A stretch of 64,000 nt of DNA from Lactobacillus xylocopicola (GCF_033096005.1 NZ_AP026803.1:1296001-1360000); one strand, 5' to 3'. Shown: positions 1 through 9,632, numbered from the stretch's first letter. The notes: generated by a model from the sequence alone, not told the origin. Numbers and translations are program-made.

Positions 1-547
1 GCTGCTTAAAGTAAGTATCATCACTACTGTCAGCTGAAGCAAAGTGGGTAAACATTCCTTCAACATCAAAGTGCGGATTAGCTTGCAAAAAGTCGTTAGC
101 TGCAAGAAAGTCTGCATCCTCACTAAAACCAATGCGATTCATGCCAGAATCAACTGCTAAGTGAACTTTCAGGCGCAGATTGGCAGCTGTTAATTCTTGG
201 TCGGCCGCCTTGAGCCAAGCTAAAGTTGGTACCGTTAACGAAATATCTGCTGCTGCCGCTAGCCCTGCACAGGCTGGCGGCGTTACCCCCAACACTAAAA
301 TGGGCTGCGTAAGGTCTGCTTTACGTAGTTCCAGTGCCTCATCCAAGATTGCCACACAAAAGCCACTAGCACCTGCCTTGACCGCCTCACGAGCAACTCT
401 CACTGCACCGTGGCCATAGGCGTTGGCTTTCACAACTGCAAACAACTTTTGTCCTGGCTCTAAATGGCTTTTTTCTGCTTTAATATTATGTCTTATCGCA
501 GCTAAGTCCACACGTACATGCGCTGGGCGATGTATTCCTGGCACCAT
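1..547 (-). CDS. alr: Alanine racemase, N-terminal 182 codons (runs off the window)
   Basis: Alanine racemase interconverts L- and D-alanine in the cytosol with PLP and supplies D-Ala for peptidoglycan. The reading frame starts at the ATG at 547 ([20 protein letters not shown]) and stays open to the left edge. The PLP-lysine motif [10 protein letters not shown] is present, with the lysine at residue 40, followed by the alpha/beta-barrel strands ([32 protein letters not shown]). The start lies two bases after the acpS stop and uses a GGAG sequence inside the end of acpS, so the two genes are almost certainly co-transcribed and coupled. The acpS-alr order is the usual one in lactobacilli. The C-terminal half with the catalytic tyrosine is outside the window. 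Confidence 0.95.
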   Translation of the reverse strand, partial: MVPGIHRPAHVRVDLAAIRHNIKAEKSHLEPGQKLFAVVKANAYGHGAVRVAREAVKAGASGFCVAILDEALELRKADLTQPILVLGVTPPACAGLAAAADISLTVPTLAWLKAADQELTAANLRLKVHLAVDSGMNRIGFSEDADFLAANDFLQANPHFDVEGMFTHFASADSSDDTYFKQ

Positions 548-549
548 TC

Positions 550-903
550 TTACTTCTCCAAAACAATTAAAGTGACTATTTCATGATTATCATGACTAAT
601 ACTTGGAAAAATTTTCCCTGCAAACTTACTTGAAGTAGTCACGGGATGACCAAGATCATCCCATAATGTTTCTATATCTTGCAAGCCAATTTCTTTACCC
701 AGGCCGGTTCCCATCGCCTTAGAAAAGGACTCCTTAAGTGAAAAGCGACCGCCTAAATACTCAACTTTGCGCTTGCCTTGCATCTTTTGGTACTGGGCAA
801 ATTCATTGGGGGTTAGCACCTTGCGAGCAAAATTATCACCTTTAGCTACTAATTTTGCGACCCGTTCTACTTCAACTGCATCAATTCCTACACCAGCTAT
901 CAT
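550..903 (-). CDS. acpS: Holo-[acyl-carrier-protein] synthase
   Basis: AcpS transfers the phosphopantetheine arm from CoA to the acyl carrier protein for fatty acid synthesis. The protein has the family N-terminus ([14 protein letters not shown], with the metal-binding Asp), the [13 protein letters not shown] motif with the catalytic Glu and Lys, and the C-terminal SISHD motif. The frame can be extended to a GTG at 912. The ATG at 903 is better placed, because GAGGTGG lies six bases in front of it and the protein then begins MIAGVGID at 117 residues, the usual length. A -10-like TATAAT on the minus strand (925-930) lies just upstream, so acpS-alr may have its own promoter after the helicase terminator. 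Confidence 0.95.
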   Translation of the reverse strand: MIAGVGIDAVEVERVAKLVAKGDNFARKVLTPNEFAQYQKMQGKRKVEYLGGRFSLKESFSKAMGTGLGKEIGLQDIETLWDDLGHPVTTSSKFAGKIFPSISHDNHEIVTLIVLEK

Positions 904-934
904 TTTTTCCACCTCACTGTAAAAATTATAGCCT

Positions 935-969
935 AAAAAAAGAGTTACATCTTAATGTAGCTCTTTTTT
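935..969 (-). terminator. Rho-independent terminator after the helicase gene
   Basis: A stem formed by 935-950 and 955-969 ends in a T-run on the minus strand. It lies between the helicase stop and the acpS promoter. Confidence 0.8.
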
Positions 970-979
970 AGTAAAAATA

Positions 980-2536
980 TTAATCTTTTTTGTTCTTAAT
1001 CACAAAGCTGTGACCCCCACCTGACCGGTGTGAGTTATTACCGCGATAACCGCCACCGCTGCGGCCATGGTCACCGCCGCGATAACCACTGTAGCCATGA
1101 TCATTATGACCGCGCTCACCGCCGCGGTATCCACCGCGCCCGCTGCGGCCCCGGCCGCCGCCATGACCGTAATTGCCCCGGCTTCTACCACCACCGCGGC
1201 GGCCGTTGCCGCCACGTGATGGCAATGGTTTTTGTGAACTTATATTAACCTCAACATCAGCTGAATCCTTAGACAAATTCTTCAACAGTGCAGCTGCAAG
1301 GTCAACAGCAGAATAGTTTTCCAACAATTCACTGGCATCATCAGTATACTTGGAAAGATCTTCCTTCATCAGGTCTTCAATCTTGGTTTTAGCAATCTTA
1401 AGTTGACCGTGCAAAGCCTGGTCATCCGTTGGTGGAGTGAGCGGCATCATCTTTTTCTTAGTCAACCTTTCGATTGTCTTCATATAGCTCATTTCACCAG
1501 GCGTAACAAAGGTAATCGAATTACCATTTTGCCCTGCCCGACCAGTACGACCAATACGGTGGACGTAAGAATCTGGGTCTTGCGGAATGTCGTAGTTGTA
1601 CACGTGGGTTACACCTGAAATGTCAAGACCACGGGCAGCAACGTCAGTTGCTACCAAGATATCTAATTTTCCTGCACGGAACCGCTTCAACACGCTAATC
1701 CGGCGCGCTTGCGACAGGTCGCCATGAATACCAGCTGCATTGTAGCCACGTGCCTGCAAGCCGCGCGTGATTTCATCAACTCGCCGTTTAGTCCGGACAA
1801 AGATAACGGCTAAGTCAGGATTCTGAACATCGAATAAGCGACACATAATGTCAAACTTTTCGGAATCTTTAGCGCGCACGTAATACTGATCAATCAGGTC
1901 GGCGGTCAGCTCTTTGGCCTTAACCTGCACAACCTCAGGATCATGCATGAACTTTTCACTAATATTTAAAATTGGCTTAGGCATTGTCGCACTAAACAGC
2001 AATGTCTGCTTCCGGTTCTTCACATAGCTTAAGATGCTTTCGATGTCTTGAATAAAGCCCATGTCAAGCATTTCATCAGCCTCGTCTAAGACGATCGTAG
2101 AAACGTCTTCCAGATTGACCGTTTTCCGCTTCAAGTGATCAAGCAAACGGCCTGGGGTCCCAACTAAGATGGCTGGAACATTATTTTTAAGTGACCGAAT
2201 CTGCCGGCCGATATCAGCTCCACCATAGACAACTTGCACACGAGCATGTTCGTCACGGCCTAAACGGAAGAGTTCTTCCTGGGTTTGGATGGCTAATTCA
2301 CGCGTAGGTTCAATAATTAACGCTTGAATTACCTTCTTATCCTTATCTAAGTTTTGTAAAATTGGTAGGGCAAAGGCGGCGGTCTTACCGGTACCCGTCT
2401 GGGCCTGTCCAATTACATCCTTACCCGCTAAGGCAAGGGGAATTGTTTGTTCCTGGATTGGCGTTGCTTCCTCAAATCCTGAACGTTTAATGGCCTTTAA
2501 TAGCTCATCATTTAATCCTAATTCCGTAAATTTCAC
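980..2536 (-). CDS. cshA: DEAD-box ATP-dependent RNA helicase with RGG-rich tail
   Basis: Cytosolic RNA helicase for RNA remodelling, ribosome assembly and mRNA turnover, probably at low temperature. All core motifs are visible in order: Q motif (GFEEATPIQEQ), motif I AQTGTGKT, PTRELA, DEAD near residue 155, SAT, and HRIGRTGRAG in the second RecA domain. After about residue 430 the protein becomes a long Gly/Arg/Ser/Tyr-rich tail with repeated RGG and YRGG units, a typical RNA-binding extension. The ATG at 2536 has an AAGGAGA site. It follows murF by only ten bases, so it is probably in the murF transcript. CshA is the best-fitting Firmicutes name; CshB-type paralogues cannot be excluded from sequence alone. 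Confidence 0.93.
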   Translation of the reverse strand: MKFTELGLNDELLKAIKRSGFEEATPIQEQTIPLALAGKDVIGQAQTGTGKTAAFALPILQNLDKDKKVIQALIIEPTRELAIQTQEELFRLGRDEHARVQVVYGGADIGRQIRSLKNNVPAILVGTPGRLLDHLKRKTVNLEDVSTIVLDEADEMLDMGFIQDIESILSYVKNRKQTLLFSATMPKPILNISEKFMHDPEVVQVKAKELTADLIDQYYVRAKDSEKFDIMCRLFDVQNPDLAVIFVRTKRRVDEITRGLQARGYNAAGIHGDLSQARRISVLKRFRAGKLDILVATDVAARGLDISGVTHVYNYDIPQDPDSYVHRIGRTGRAGQNGNSITFVTPGEMSYMKTIERLTKKKMMPLTPPTDDQALHGQLKIAKTKIEDLMKEDLSKYTDDASELLENYSAVDLAAALLKNLSKDSADVEVNISSQKPLPSRGGNGRRGGGRSRGNYGHGGGRGRSGRGGYRGGERGHNDHGYSGYRGGDHGRSGGGYRGNNSHRSGGGHSFVIKNKKD

Positions 2537-2546
2537 TAAATTCTCC

Positions 2547-3914
2547 TTATCTAAGCCGCTCTACTACCTTTTCGAGGTGCATGCCATGTGATCCCTTAAG
2601 GACAACTATGTCGTGCGGCTTAATATCATTTTTTAGATCAGCAATCATGTGCTGCATCTGGTCTTCTAGGTAGTAATGCATATGTTCTGGCTCATAACGA
2701 TCCTTTAGTGCAGTGGCTAAATTCTTCATTTCTGAACCAAATAAATATACTTCGTTAATCACTTGAGGATCAAGGCAATCTGCCAGGTTCCAGTGCAATT
2801 CTGCTGACTTTTGGCCAAGTTCTAGCATATCACCTAAAACAGCTATCCGGCGGCTACCTGCTGGCACCTGAATTTGTCCAAAACTGGCTAACACCGCACG
2901 CACTGCCGTCGGATTAGAGTTATACACATCACTCATGATGTCTTCACCCACATCGCCTTTTTCCCATTCCATCCGATTGGCGGTTGGAGTAAAACCGGCT
3001 AAGGCAGCCGCAATTTCTTCATTGCTTTCACCAAAGTGCCGGCCAACGCACAAAGCCGCGAGCGCATTCGCTACGTTGTGCTGGCCAATCATCGGAATGG
3101 TGAACTTGCAATCGGAACCATTCACCGTAAATGATGCATGATGCTTATAGCTACTAAAGCCAGTTGCATAAACTGTATCATCTTTGGCAAAACCAAAGGT
3201 AACTTTTGCTTGATTGAGCTGCTCTGAACGTTCTCGTAAAAGTGGTTCATCCCCGTTATAGATGAGTTCGCCATCTTCTTGTAAAAAGTCGGTGATCTCC
3301 AGCTTGGCATCCGCAATTTTGGCGCGAGAACCAAAAAATTCAATGTGGGCTTCACCAATCATCGTAATCACCGTCACATCAGGATGGGTCAATTCACTTA
3401 ATTCATGTAGTTGCCCGGCATGGTCCATCCCCATTTCAAGCACCAGGATTTCAGTATTGGGTTTCATGCCCAAGATAGTCATCGGAACGCCAATCTCATT
3501 GTTAAAATTAGCATCCGTCTTGTGCACGTTAAAGCGCTTGGCTAAGACAGCCGCGGTCATATCTTTAGTGGTGGTTTTACCATTTGAACCGGTAATTCCA
3601 ACAACAGTTGGGTTTACCTTGCCCAGGTAATACTGCGCCAGCTTTTGCATACTCTGCAAGGGATCTTCCACCTCAAGTAGCGCAATCCCGTTGGGCTTGT
3701 TCGGGTGACCTTGTTGCCACAAACTGGCACTAGCTCCCTGACTGATTGCACTACTTACAAAGTCGTGCCCGTCGCGTTCTCCCTTGAGCGGAACAAATAG
3801 ACCACCAGCCTCAATCTTGCGTGAGTCAAAGGCAACAGAGGTAATAACAGCCTGATCGTTGCCTGTGCATGTTGCATTAATTGCCTTGGCAATTTCTGCC
3901 AGTTGCATTTTCAT
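2547..3914 (-). CDS. murF: UDP-N-acetylmuramoyl-tripeptide--D-alanyl-D-alanine ligase
   Basis: MurF adds D-Ala-D-Ala to the UDP-MurNAc-tripeptide, the last cytosolic step of the peptidoglycan precursor pathway. The 455-residue protein has the N-terminal substrate domain (SVAFDSRKIEAGGLFVPL), the Mur-ligase ATP loop GITGSNGKTTTKD, and the MEWEKG and VYNSNPTAVRAVL signatures of the C-terminal part. The start ATG at 3914 is preceded by AGGAGA. Next to alr it links two steps of D-alanine use, and it lies immediately before the helicase in the same direction. Confidence 0.97.
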   Translation of the reverse strand: MKMQLAEIAKAINATCTGNDQAVITSVAFDSRKIEAGGLFVPLKGERDGHDFVSSAISQGASASLWQQGHPNKPNGIALLEVEDPLQSMQKLAQYYLGKVNPTVVGITGSNGKTTTKDMTAAVLAKRFNVHKTDANFNNEIGVPMTILGMKPNTEILVLEMGMDHAGQLHELSELTHPDVTVITMIGEAHIEFFGSRAKIADAKLEITDFLQEDGELIYNGDEPLLRERSEQLNQAKVTFGFAKDDTVYATGFSSYKHHASFTVNGSDCKFTIPMIGQHNVANALAALCVGRHFGESNEEIAAALAGFTPTANRMEWEKGDVGEDIMSDVYNSNPTAVRAVLASFGQIQVPAGSRRIAVLGDMLELGQKSAELHWNLADCLDPQVINEVYLFGSEMKNLATALKDRYEPEHMHYYLEDQMQHMIADLKNDIKPHDIVVLKGSHGMHLEKVVERLR

Positions 3915-3998
3915 CTATTTTTCTCCTAGCTAAAAATAAATTTGGTAAAGCAGCTGCTATGCTAGCCTCAGATTTAGTATAACCGTTCAGCTTTACAT

Positions 3999-4025
3999 AA
4001 AAAAGCAGCCCCAATGGGACTGCTT
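3999..4025 (-). terminator. Terminator of rpmE2
   Basis: AAGCAGCCC pairs with GGGACTGCTT around a short loop, followed on the minus strand by a T-run. It separates the L31 gene from murF. Confidence 0.8.
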
Positions 4026-4042
4026 CCACCAGATCAAAGATA

Positions 4043-4291
4043 CTACTTCTCGTTCATACCATACTTCTTGTTGAACTTGTCAATTCGACCATCGGCCTGA
4101 GCAAACTTCTGCTTGCCAGTGTAGAATGGATGCGAATCTGAAGTGATTTCAACCCGAACTAGGGGATAAGTCTGACCTTCATAATCTACTGTTTCGTCTG
4201 ACTTAATGGTTGAACCAGCAACAAACTTAGCGCCGGTTGCGGAATCCATAAAGACAACTTCTTGGGTATCTGGGTGAATGCCTTGTTTCAT
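4043..4291 (-). CDS. rpmE2: 50S ribosomal protein L31, type B
   Basis: Ribosomal protein of the large subunit. The 82-residue sequence begins [16 protein letters not shown] and has the L31 pattern ([13 protein letters not shown]...[12 protein letters not shown]). It lacks the CxxC zinc-binding cysteines of type A L31, which makes it the zinc-independent type B form. The start has a clear AAAGGAG site. It forms a single-gene unit with a terminator behind it. Type B L31 is often expressed when zinc is scarce, but no Zur-like operator is evident upstream, so here it is probably the housekeeping copy. Confidence 0.96.
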   Translation of the reverse strand: MKQGIHPDTQEVVFMDSATGAKFVAGSTIKSDETVDYEGQTYPLVRVEITSDSHPFYTGKQKFAQADGRIDKFNKKYGMNEK

Positions 4292-4442
4292 GTATATTAC
4301 TCCTTTGCCATGACTTTATCGCAAGCCATAGATTAATCGATTAACGTCTAATACTTTACCATTTTTAAAAGTAAATTTCAATACTTTTGCAAGATATCAT
4401 AATTTAAGGCGTTGGCCACCAATTCTGCCACTGCGACCAAGT

Positions 4443-5357
4443 TTATTTGACCTGCTCAATTTCCTTTAGGTAAGGAATAGCTGGCTGAGCGCCGTATCGC
4501 TGAACCGTCAAAGAAGAGGCCCGATTAGCAAAATTAATTGCTGCCTTAAAATTACTAAAGTCCGGTTTGAGCATACTGGACATTGCTCCAATAAAGGTGT
4601 CACCTGCTGCAGTTGTGTCCACCGCCTTAACCTGGTAGGCCGCTACCAAGCCGCTCTGCTCCTGATAGTCATAAAAAGCCCCGTGGGAACCAATCGTAAT
4701 GATAACTGCTGCCACTCCCAAGTCATGAAGTTTATGTGCTGCCTCACGCGCGCTTGCTTCGTCAACTACTTCAACATTGGTAATCGTTGCCGCCTCAGTT
4801 TCATTAGGTACAATCAGGTCCGTCAACTGGAGCAGGTCAGCAGGAATCTGGGACATCGCTGGGGCAGGGTTCAAGATCGTTTTGACTCCGGCCTGGTGCG
4901 CTATTTCAAAAGCGGCAAGCGTTGCTTCCACTGGCGTCTCAAATTGTGCAATAACAAAATCACTGCCTGCGATCAACGCCTGCTTTGAAGCAATAGCTTG
5001 GCGGCCAAAGGCAAAGTTAGCTCCCGCATAGATGGTAATTGCATTTTGGCCTTCATCATCAACGGTAATGAAGGCTTGACCCGTTGATTCCTGGTCAACC
5101 ACTGCAATGCCTGCGAGATTGATCTTGTCCTGTTTAAGCAGGGCCAACATTTCCCTTCCCGGTGCATCGTTACCCACCGCACCAATGAAGTTAACGTGGC
5201 AGCCTGATCGAGCCGCCGCCACGGCCTGATTAGCCCCCTTGCCGCCAGCTGCAGAATAGTGTTCCTGCGCGTGAATCGTTTCACCTGGTTTAACCATCCG
5301 TTTAACACGCAAATTTGTGTCAAGATTAATACTGCCAATAACTGTAACTTTGTTCAT
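4443..5357 (-). CDS. rbsK: Ribokinase (PfkB family)
   Basis: Phosphorylates D-ribose at O-5 to feed the pentose phosphate pathway. The 304-residue protein carries the PfkB signatures: the N-terminal GGKGANQAVAAARSG motif, the NPAPA segment, and the C-terminal DTTAAGDTFIGA motif with the catalytic Asp. The start at 5357 has AAGGAGA. No ribose transporter, RbsD or RbsR is adjacent, so uptake must be encoded elsewhere or the enzyme salvages ribose from nucleosides. It is divergent from an amino-acid permease. Other PfkB sugar kinases are possible, but the motif set and length fit ribokinase best. Confidence 0.9.
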   Translation of the reverse strand: MNKVTVIGSINLDTNLRVKRMVKPGETIHAQEHYSAAGGKGANQAVAAARSGCHVNFIGAVGNDAPGREMLALLKQDKINLAGIAVVDQESTGQAFITVDDEGQNAITIYAGANFAFGRQAIASKQALIAGSDFVIAQFETPVEATLAAFEIAHQAGVKTILNPAPAMSQIPADLLQLTDLIVPNETEAATITNVEVVDEASAREAAHKLHDLGVAAVIITIGSHGAFYDYQEQSGLVAAYQVKAVDTTAAGDTFIGAMSSMLKPDFSNFKAAINFANRASSLTVQRYGAQPAIPYLKEIEQVK

Positions 5358-5511
5358 TTTTTCTCCTTTTATACCATTATGTAGAAGGAAAGTTTAGCCA
5401 TTTTGTTTTACCCAAATAATATCACATTTAACTTCAGCTAATCTTTTTATTTTGCCGGTTATCGCCTATAATTATGTTTATCATTCACTATTTAGACAGG
5501 AAATAAAACAT

Positions 5512-6831
5512 ATGAAAAGACAACTCAACTTTTTTGCGGCACTGGCAACTGTCATGGGCACCATGATTGGTGGCGGTACTTTTTTTAAAATTGCTAATGT
5601 TTCTGCTTTAACCCACAACTCTTGGCTCAGTATCCTCGTCTGGCCGCTTGCGGGCTTTGTTACGCTGATGGCTGGGCTTAGTATTGCCGAACTAGCCTCC
5701 GTCTTTCCGGAAGATGGTGGTCCCGTCAAGTACCTGGAAGCAATTTATGGCTCTAAAATCGCCTTCCTGTTCGGCTGGTCACTGATTATTATTTATTACC
5801 CCGCTAATATTGCGGCTCTTTCGATTGTCTTCGCTACCCAACTTAAGGGTATCTCCGCTTTCAAAAATCTCCCCACAACAGTGGTTGCACTGGCCGTCAT
5901 GCTGACGATCTTATTCATCAACTGGATGGGATCCAAGTTAAGTTCGCAAGTCCAAAAACTGGCCTTGATCATCAAATTGCTACCAATTGCAGCTATTATT
6001 GTGTTTGCCTTCTTCTATAGTGGACCTAACCATTTAGCAGCCGCGCCCGCCCCGCACATCAGCTCAGTATCTGGGGCTGCAGCTTTTGGCCAAGCCTTAC
6101 TGGCCGTGCTCTTTGCCTATGATGGTTGGCTCAGTATTGGCAATTTGGCAGCTGAAGTCAAAAATCCCGCTAAAACTTTAGCTCAGGCCATTATTTGGGG
6201 ACTCTTTGGTGTCACTATTTTATATACTTTGGTTAACTTGAGCTACATCAAAATCATTCCTTGGAGTCAAGTAGTGGGCAACCAAACTACTGCTATCTTG
6301 ACCGCACAAAAACTCTTTGGCGACCTTGGTGGTAGCTTGATTGCCGCCGGTATCCTTGTCTCAGTCTTTGGTGCAATTAACGGTCACCTGCTACTAGGTT
6401 CCAGGATGCCCTACATCCTCGGCCGGGAAAAGAAGCTTCCCGCTGCTGCTTTTTTTGGCAAATTAAACTTGAGAACAATCGTCCCTACCAACAGCATGCT
6501 CTTTGAGTGCGGAATAGCCACCATCATGATTTTTTCGGGCACTTTTGACTCACTATCTAACATGTTGGTCTACGTTTCCTGGATCTTTTCCATCCTCCTA
6601 TTTGCCGGGGTTTTCATCTTACGCCGCCGGCAGCCAGAGTTATTGCGGCCCTATAAAATCCCCTGGTATCCACTACCGCCAATTTTGGCAATCTGCGGCG
6701 CACTCTTTATCGTTATTAGTACCTCTATTTCACAGCCGCTGCTAGCAATTACCGGCATCTTGTTGACCTTAACCGGCTGGCCAGTATACCTCTATGTTCA
6801 GCACCAAAATAACAGCACTTCGGAAGCGTAA
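5512..6831 (+). CDS. APC-family amino acid permease
   Basis: Membrane transporter of the APC superfamily, probably for an amino acid. The 439-residue protein opens with the family signature (FFAALATVMGTMIGGGTFF) and has about twelve hydrophobic helices. An upstream extension of the frame is open to 5452, but the ATG at 5512 is preceded by AGGAAA and a -10-like TATAAT lies at 5467-5472, inside the extension, so the shorter start is chosen. Its motifs do not identify the substrate. It is a single gene, closed by a bidirectional terminator shared with the LysR gene. Confidence 0.85.
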   Translation: MKRQLNFFAALATVMGTMIGGGTFFKIANVSALTHNSWLSILVWPLAGFVTLMAGLSIAELASVFPEDGGPVKYLEAIYGSKIAFLFGWSLIIIYYPANIAALSIVFATQLKGISAFKNLPTTVVALAVMLTILFINWMGSKLSSQVQKLALIIKLLPIAAIIVFAFFYSGPNHLAAAPAPHISSVSGAAAFGQALLAVLFAYDGWLSIGNLAAEVKNPAKTLAQAIIWGLFGVTILYTLVNLSYIKIIPWSQVVGNQTTAILTAQKLFGDLGGSLIAAGILVSVFGAINGHLLLGSRMPYILGREKKLPAAAFFGKLNLRTIVPTNSMLFECGIATIMIFSGTFDSLSNMLVYVSWIFSILLFAGVFILRRRQPELLRPYKIPWYPLPPILAICGALFIVISTSISQPLLAITGILLTLTGWPVYLYVQHQNNSTSEA

Positions 6832-6876
6832 GTTATTACCACCGCAGTTATTTTGCGCGTACCACCAGCTAAACCC

Positions 6877-6910
6877 AAAAAGCGATTTGTTTTCAGGCAA
6901 ATCGTTTTTT
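6877..6910. terminator. Bidirectional terminator between permease and LysR gene
   Basis: AAAAAGCGATTTG (6877-6889) is the reverse complement of CAAATCGTTTTTT (6898-6910). T-runs on both strands serve the two convergent genes. Confidence 0.85.
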
Positions 6911-6916
6911 ACTAAC

Positions 6917-7828
6917 TTAAATTTTCAGTTTCTTAATTGACCTTACAAAACTCTTCAAAGCTTTAGATTGATTATTTTTTAAATAAATTAGCTGCATTGC
7001 ATATTGCTGCTTCTGCTGTGAATGAAAGCGTCGATAAACAATCTCAGGATCCCGTCTCATTATCTGATTGATTAATCCCTTGGGAATATAGGCAAGCCCC
7101 TGGTTCAAAGCTGTACTGGTCATTAATTGTTCAATGGAAGATACCCGCATAATTTGGTAATTATTCATATTCTTGTGTAAGGTAGCGGTAAACGTTTTAC
7201 GCATAAAATCAGAGTTTTCATGACTATAATAAAATAAAGTTTGCCCTTCTAGATCCTTTTCAGTCAGGTATTGCTTCTTACTTAGCACATTTTGTTTGCT
7301 AATTCCCATTACCATTTCGTTGGCATAAACGGGCACAAAGTCATAGAGCTCTGCTTGGGGAATATCGTAACTACCATATTGGTTAATGTATGCACAATCT
7401 AGTTTGTTTAAGGCCAAATCAGCCAGCAGGTGTTCAACGCTTTCTTCCGTAGTAGAAAAGTCGATTTCCGGTTTTAGTTTTTGGGTTTGGTAATTGATAA
7501 TTTCTTTTTCCATAATGAAGGCATCAAAAATCGAAAAATAGCCGATAGAAAGGGTATTCCCGGTGGCTTTGGCGATTTTTTTCAGTTCTATGACTGTCGC
7601 ATCAAAGTTATTCAAATAATCCTGCACGCGACCGGCAAAATATTTTCCTGCCTGCGACAAGCTAATCCGGTTATTCGCGCGTTCAAACAACTTAATTCCC
7701 AGTTCATTTTCTAGTCGAGCGATTTGCCGTGATACTGCTCTTTGCGTGACGTATCGCTGGTCTGCTACACGTCCAAAACTGCCTTGTTGAGCAACTGCAA
7801 GAAAAACCTTTAATTGTTCATTATCCAT
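6917..7828 (-). CDS. LysR-type transcriptional regulator
   Basis: DNA-binding regulator with an N-terminal winged helix (residues 1-60, FLAVAQQGSFGRVADQRYVTQRAVSRQIARLE) and a C-terminal effector domain, 303 residues, the usual LysR length. The gene is divergent from the FAD-dependent reductase at 7935. In this family that arrangement usually means the regulator controls its neighbour and itself from the shared 106-bp intergenic region. The effector is unknown; a substrate or product of the reductase is the obvious candidate. The start ATG at 7828 is preceded by a weak GGGTG site. Confidence 0.9.
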   Translation of the reverse strand: MDNEQLKVFLAVAQQGSFGRVADQRYVTQRAVSRQIARLENELGIKLFERANNRISLSQAGKYFAGRVQDYLNNFDATVIELKKIAKATGNTLSIGYFSIFDAFIMEKEIINYQTQKLKPEIDFSTTEESVEHLLADLALNKLDCAYINQYGSYDIPQAELYDFVPVYANEMVMGISKQNVLSKKQYLTEKDLEGQTLFYYSHENSDFMRKTFTATLHKNMNNYQIMRVSSIEQLMTSTALNQGLAYIPKGLINQIMRRDPEIVYRRFHSQQKQQYAMQLIYLKNNQSKALKSFVRSIKKLKI

Positions 7829-7887
7829 CTTTTCACCCGTACATCTACGTTCTAGTGGCGACTAAGTTAACTATAGCACATTCTTGA

Positions 7888-7901
7888 TGTAAGCGGTTAT
7901 A
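7888..7901. promoter_or_regulatory. cre-like site in the LysR/reductase intergenic region
   Basis: TGTAAGCGGTTATA keeps the TGTAAGCG half of the CcpA site but is imperfect in the second half. It sits in the promoter region of the reductase, suggesting carbon catabolite control. Inference from consensus only. Confidence 0.4.
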
Positions 7902-7934
7902 CTTTTGGGTATAAAGATTTGTAGGAGGTTTCAC

Positions 7935-9389
7935 ATGCAATCTAAAGAAAATTACGATGTAGTAATTGTTGGCGGCGGCGCAGCAGGTTTTGCGGCGGCA
8001 TATCAGGCGAGCCATCGCGGGCTGAGCGTTTTAGTGGTTGAAAAAGGCCACAATACTGGCGGAAGTGGCGAACATATTGAAGGTGCTTTTGCGGTTGATT
8101 CATATTTACAAAAACAGCACAATGTTAAGCTGACTAAAGAAGAGGCTCTGGAAGAAGAACTGAATTATTCACACTACCGGGCCGATACACAAGTTTGGAA
8201 GGAATACATTGCTGCTTCAGCCGGCATTATTAAGTGGCTGGCCGATCTTGGAGTTGAATACTTGGATGTTGCCCCTCTTGGTAGCGGCTATCGGACTTGG
8301 CACTTATTTAAGGGACTGGGTAAGTCGGTTATTCATGATGTCTTGGAACCTAAGGCTAAGGAGCAAGGCACAGACGTTTTGACCTCAACCACTGTAACTA
8401 AAATCAACTTGAGCGATCAAGGCCAGGTTGAAGGGGTTGAACTTGAAGATTTAGGTAATCACGCTACTAAGACAATTGCCACTAAGTCCGTTGTCCTAGC
8501 AACCGGTGGATATCTAAATAACAAAGAGATGATCAAAAACGAAACTCACTACGATGAGCACCAACTCATCCCAGTTAACTCGGAAAAGAATACCGGAGAC
8601 GGTCTTAAACTTGCTTGGGCAGTTGGTGCACAAAAGTACGCAATGGATATGGCAATGCTTTTTGGTGGTTACTTGAAAGACCCCACTAAACCCGGCTACA
8701 TCTACCGCTATTCCGAATTAAACGGTGCAGCTGACCAACAATCATTACTTTGGGTTAACGAAAATGGTCACCGGTTTGTTAACGAAGAAGTTGTTGATAA
8801 CTTCTCGCTAGCGGGAAATGCGTTAACTACACAAGGTAAAGTTTTCACAATTATGGATCAAGCTACCATTGACCACCTCGCCGATGAAGGCCTGTACAAG
8901 CAAATGGGAACTTGGGATTACCACGATACCAGACTGCCGCACCTGAAAGAAGAAATGCAAAAAGCCTTTGATGAAAATGCACCGTACATTACCAAGGCCG
9001 ATTCGGTCGCTGAACTAGCTCAAAAAGTTAATTTGCCAGATCTTGAACAGACGATTAATCACTACAACCAAATGGCCCACGATGGTCAAGACATTGACTT
9101 TGGCAAGAAAGCTGATTTCATGATTCCAATTGAACAGGGACCATTCTATGCCTTTGATCTTGGCATTGGTGCCTTTTGTACGATGGGTGGCTTGAAGACA
9201 GACACGGAACACAAGGTTTTAGACCAAGCTGGTCGTCCAATTAGCGGTTTATATGCCGCTGGCAATGACGCTGCTGGTATGCTGATTGGCGATACCTACG
9301 GTCCAAATATGCCAGGAACGGAAGCTGGATTCACATTCTATTCTGGTAAACATGTGGCCAATGTCATTTATGATCAAATTAACCGGTAA
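7935..9389 (+). CDS. FAD-dependent oxidoreductase, fumarate reductase flavoprotein-like
   Basis: Soluble flavoprotein of the fumarate reductase/succinate dehydrogenase flavoprotein family. The dinucleotide-binding motif VIVGGGAAGFAAAYQA lies at the N-terminus. GHRFVNEE and the C-terminal FAD segment (SGLYAAGNDAAG...GDTYGPNMPG) are also present. There is no FMN-binding or cytochrome domain and no signal peptide. The conserved Arg-containing NRLGG-type motif of true fumarate reductases is replaced by GPNMPGTEAG, so fumarate is not assured; another enoate may be reduced. The frame begins upstream at 7905, but the ATG at 7935 has AGGAGGT in front and gives the normal N-terminus. A LysR gene is divergent, and the gene is monocistronic with its own terminator. 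Confidence 0.82.
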   Translation: MQSKENYDVVIVGGGAAGFAAAYQASHRGLSVLVVEKGHNTGGSGEHIEGAFAVDSYLQKQHNVKLTKEEALEEELNYSHYRADTQVWKEYIAASAGIIKWLADLGVEYLDVAPLGSGYRTWHLFKGLGKSVIHDVLEPKAKEQGTDVLTSTTVTKINLSDQGQVEGVELEDLGNHATKTIATKSVVLATGGYLNNKEMIKNETHYDEHQLIPVNSEKNTGDGLKLAWAVGAQKYAMDMAMLFGGYLKDPTKPGYIYRYSELNGAADQQSLLWVNENGHRFVNEEVVDNFSLAGNALTTQGKVFTIMDQATIDHLADEGLYKQMGTWDYHDTRLPHLKEEMQKAFDENAPYITKADSVAELAQKVNLPDLEQTINHYNQMAHDGQDIDFGKKADFMIPIEQGPFYAFDLGIGAFCTMGGLKTDTEHKVLDQAGRPISGLYAAGNDAAGMLIGDTYGPNMPGTEAGFTFYSGKHVANVIYDQINR

Positions 9390-9403
9390 CTAATATTAAG
9401 TTT

Positions 9404-9434
9404 AAAAGCCTTTGCTTAGAGCAAAGGCTTTTTT
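9404..9434 (+). terminator. Terminator of the FAD-dependent reductase
   Basis: AAAAGCCTTTGC pairs with GCAAAGGCTTTT across a five-base loop, followed by T-residues. Confidence 0.88.
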
Positions 9435-9632
9435 GCTGAGCAAATTTTTGCTAAGACTTATTAAGCAAATCCCCAAATCAACTGTATAATTAACTAAATC
9501 TAAGGCTTTACTTTCAAACTCATTTTGAACTTTCACTAATTTAAACTAACAATCAACATGCTAAAAAAATTCAAAAGATAATGAAACTAATAAAAGGCTC
9601 TTAATAGATAAAACAAAATTAATTGAAAAGTA

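Noticed and set aside
1000..1248. Open frames on both strands rich in His/Arg or Ala/Val
   Set aside because: They are out-of-frame readings of the GC-rich RGG repeat tail of the helicase gene and have no ribosome binding sites.
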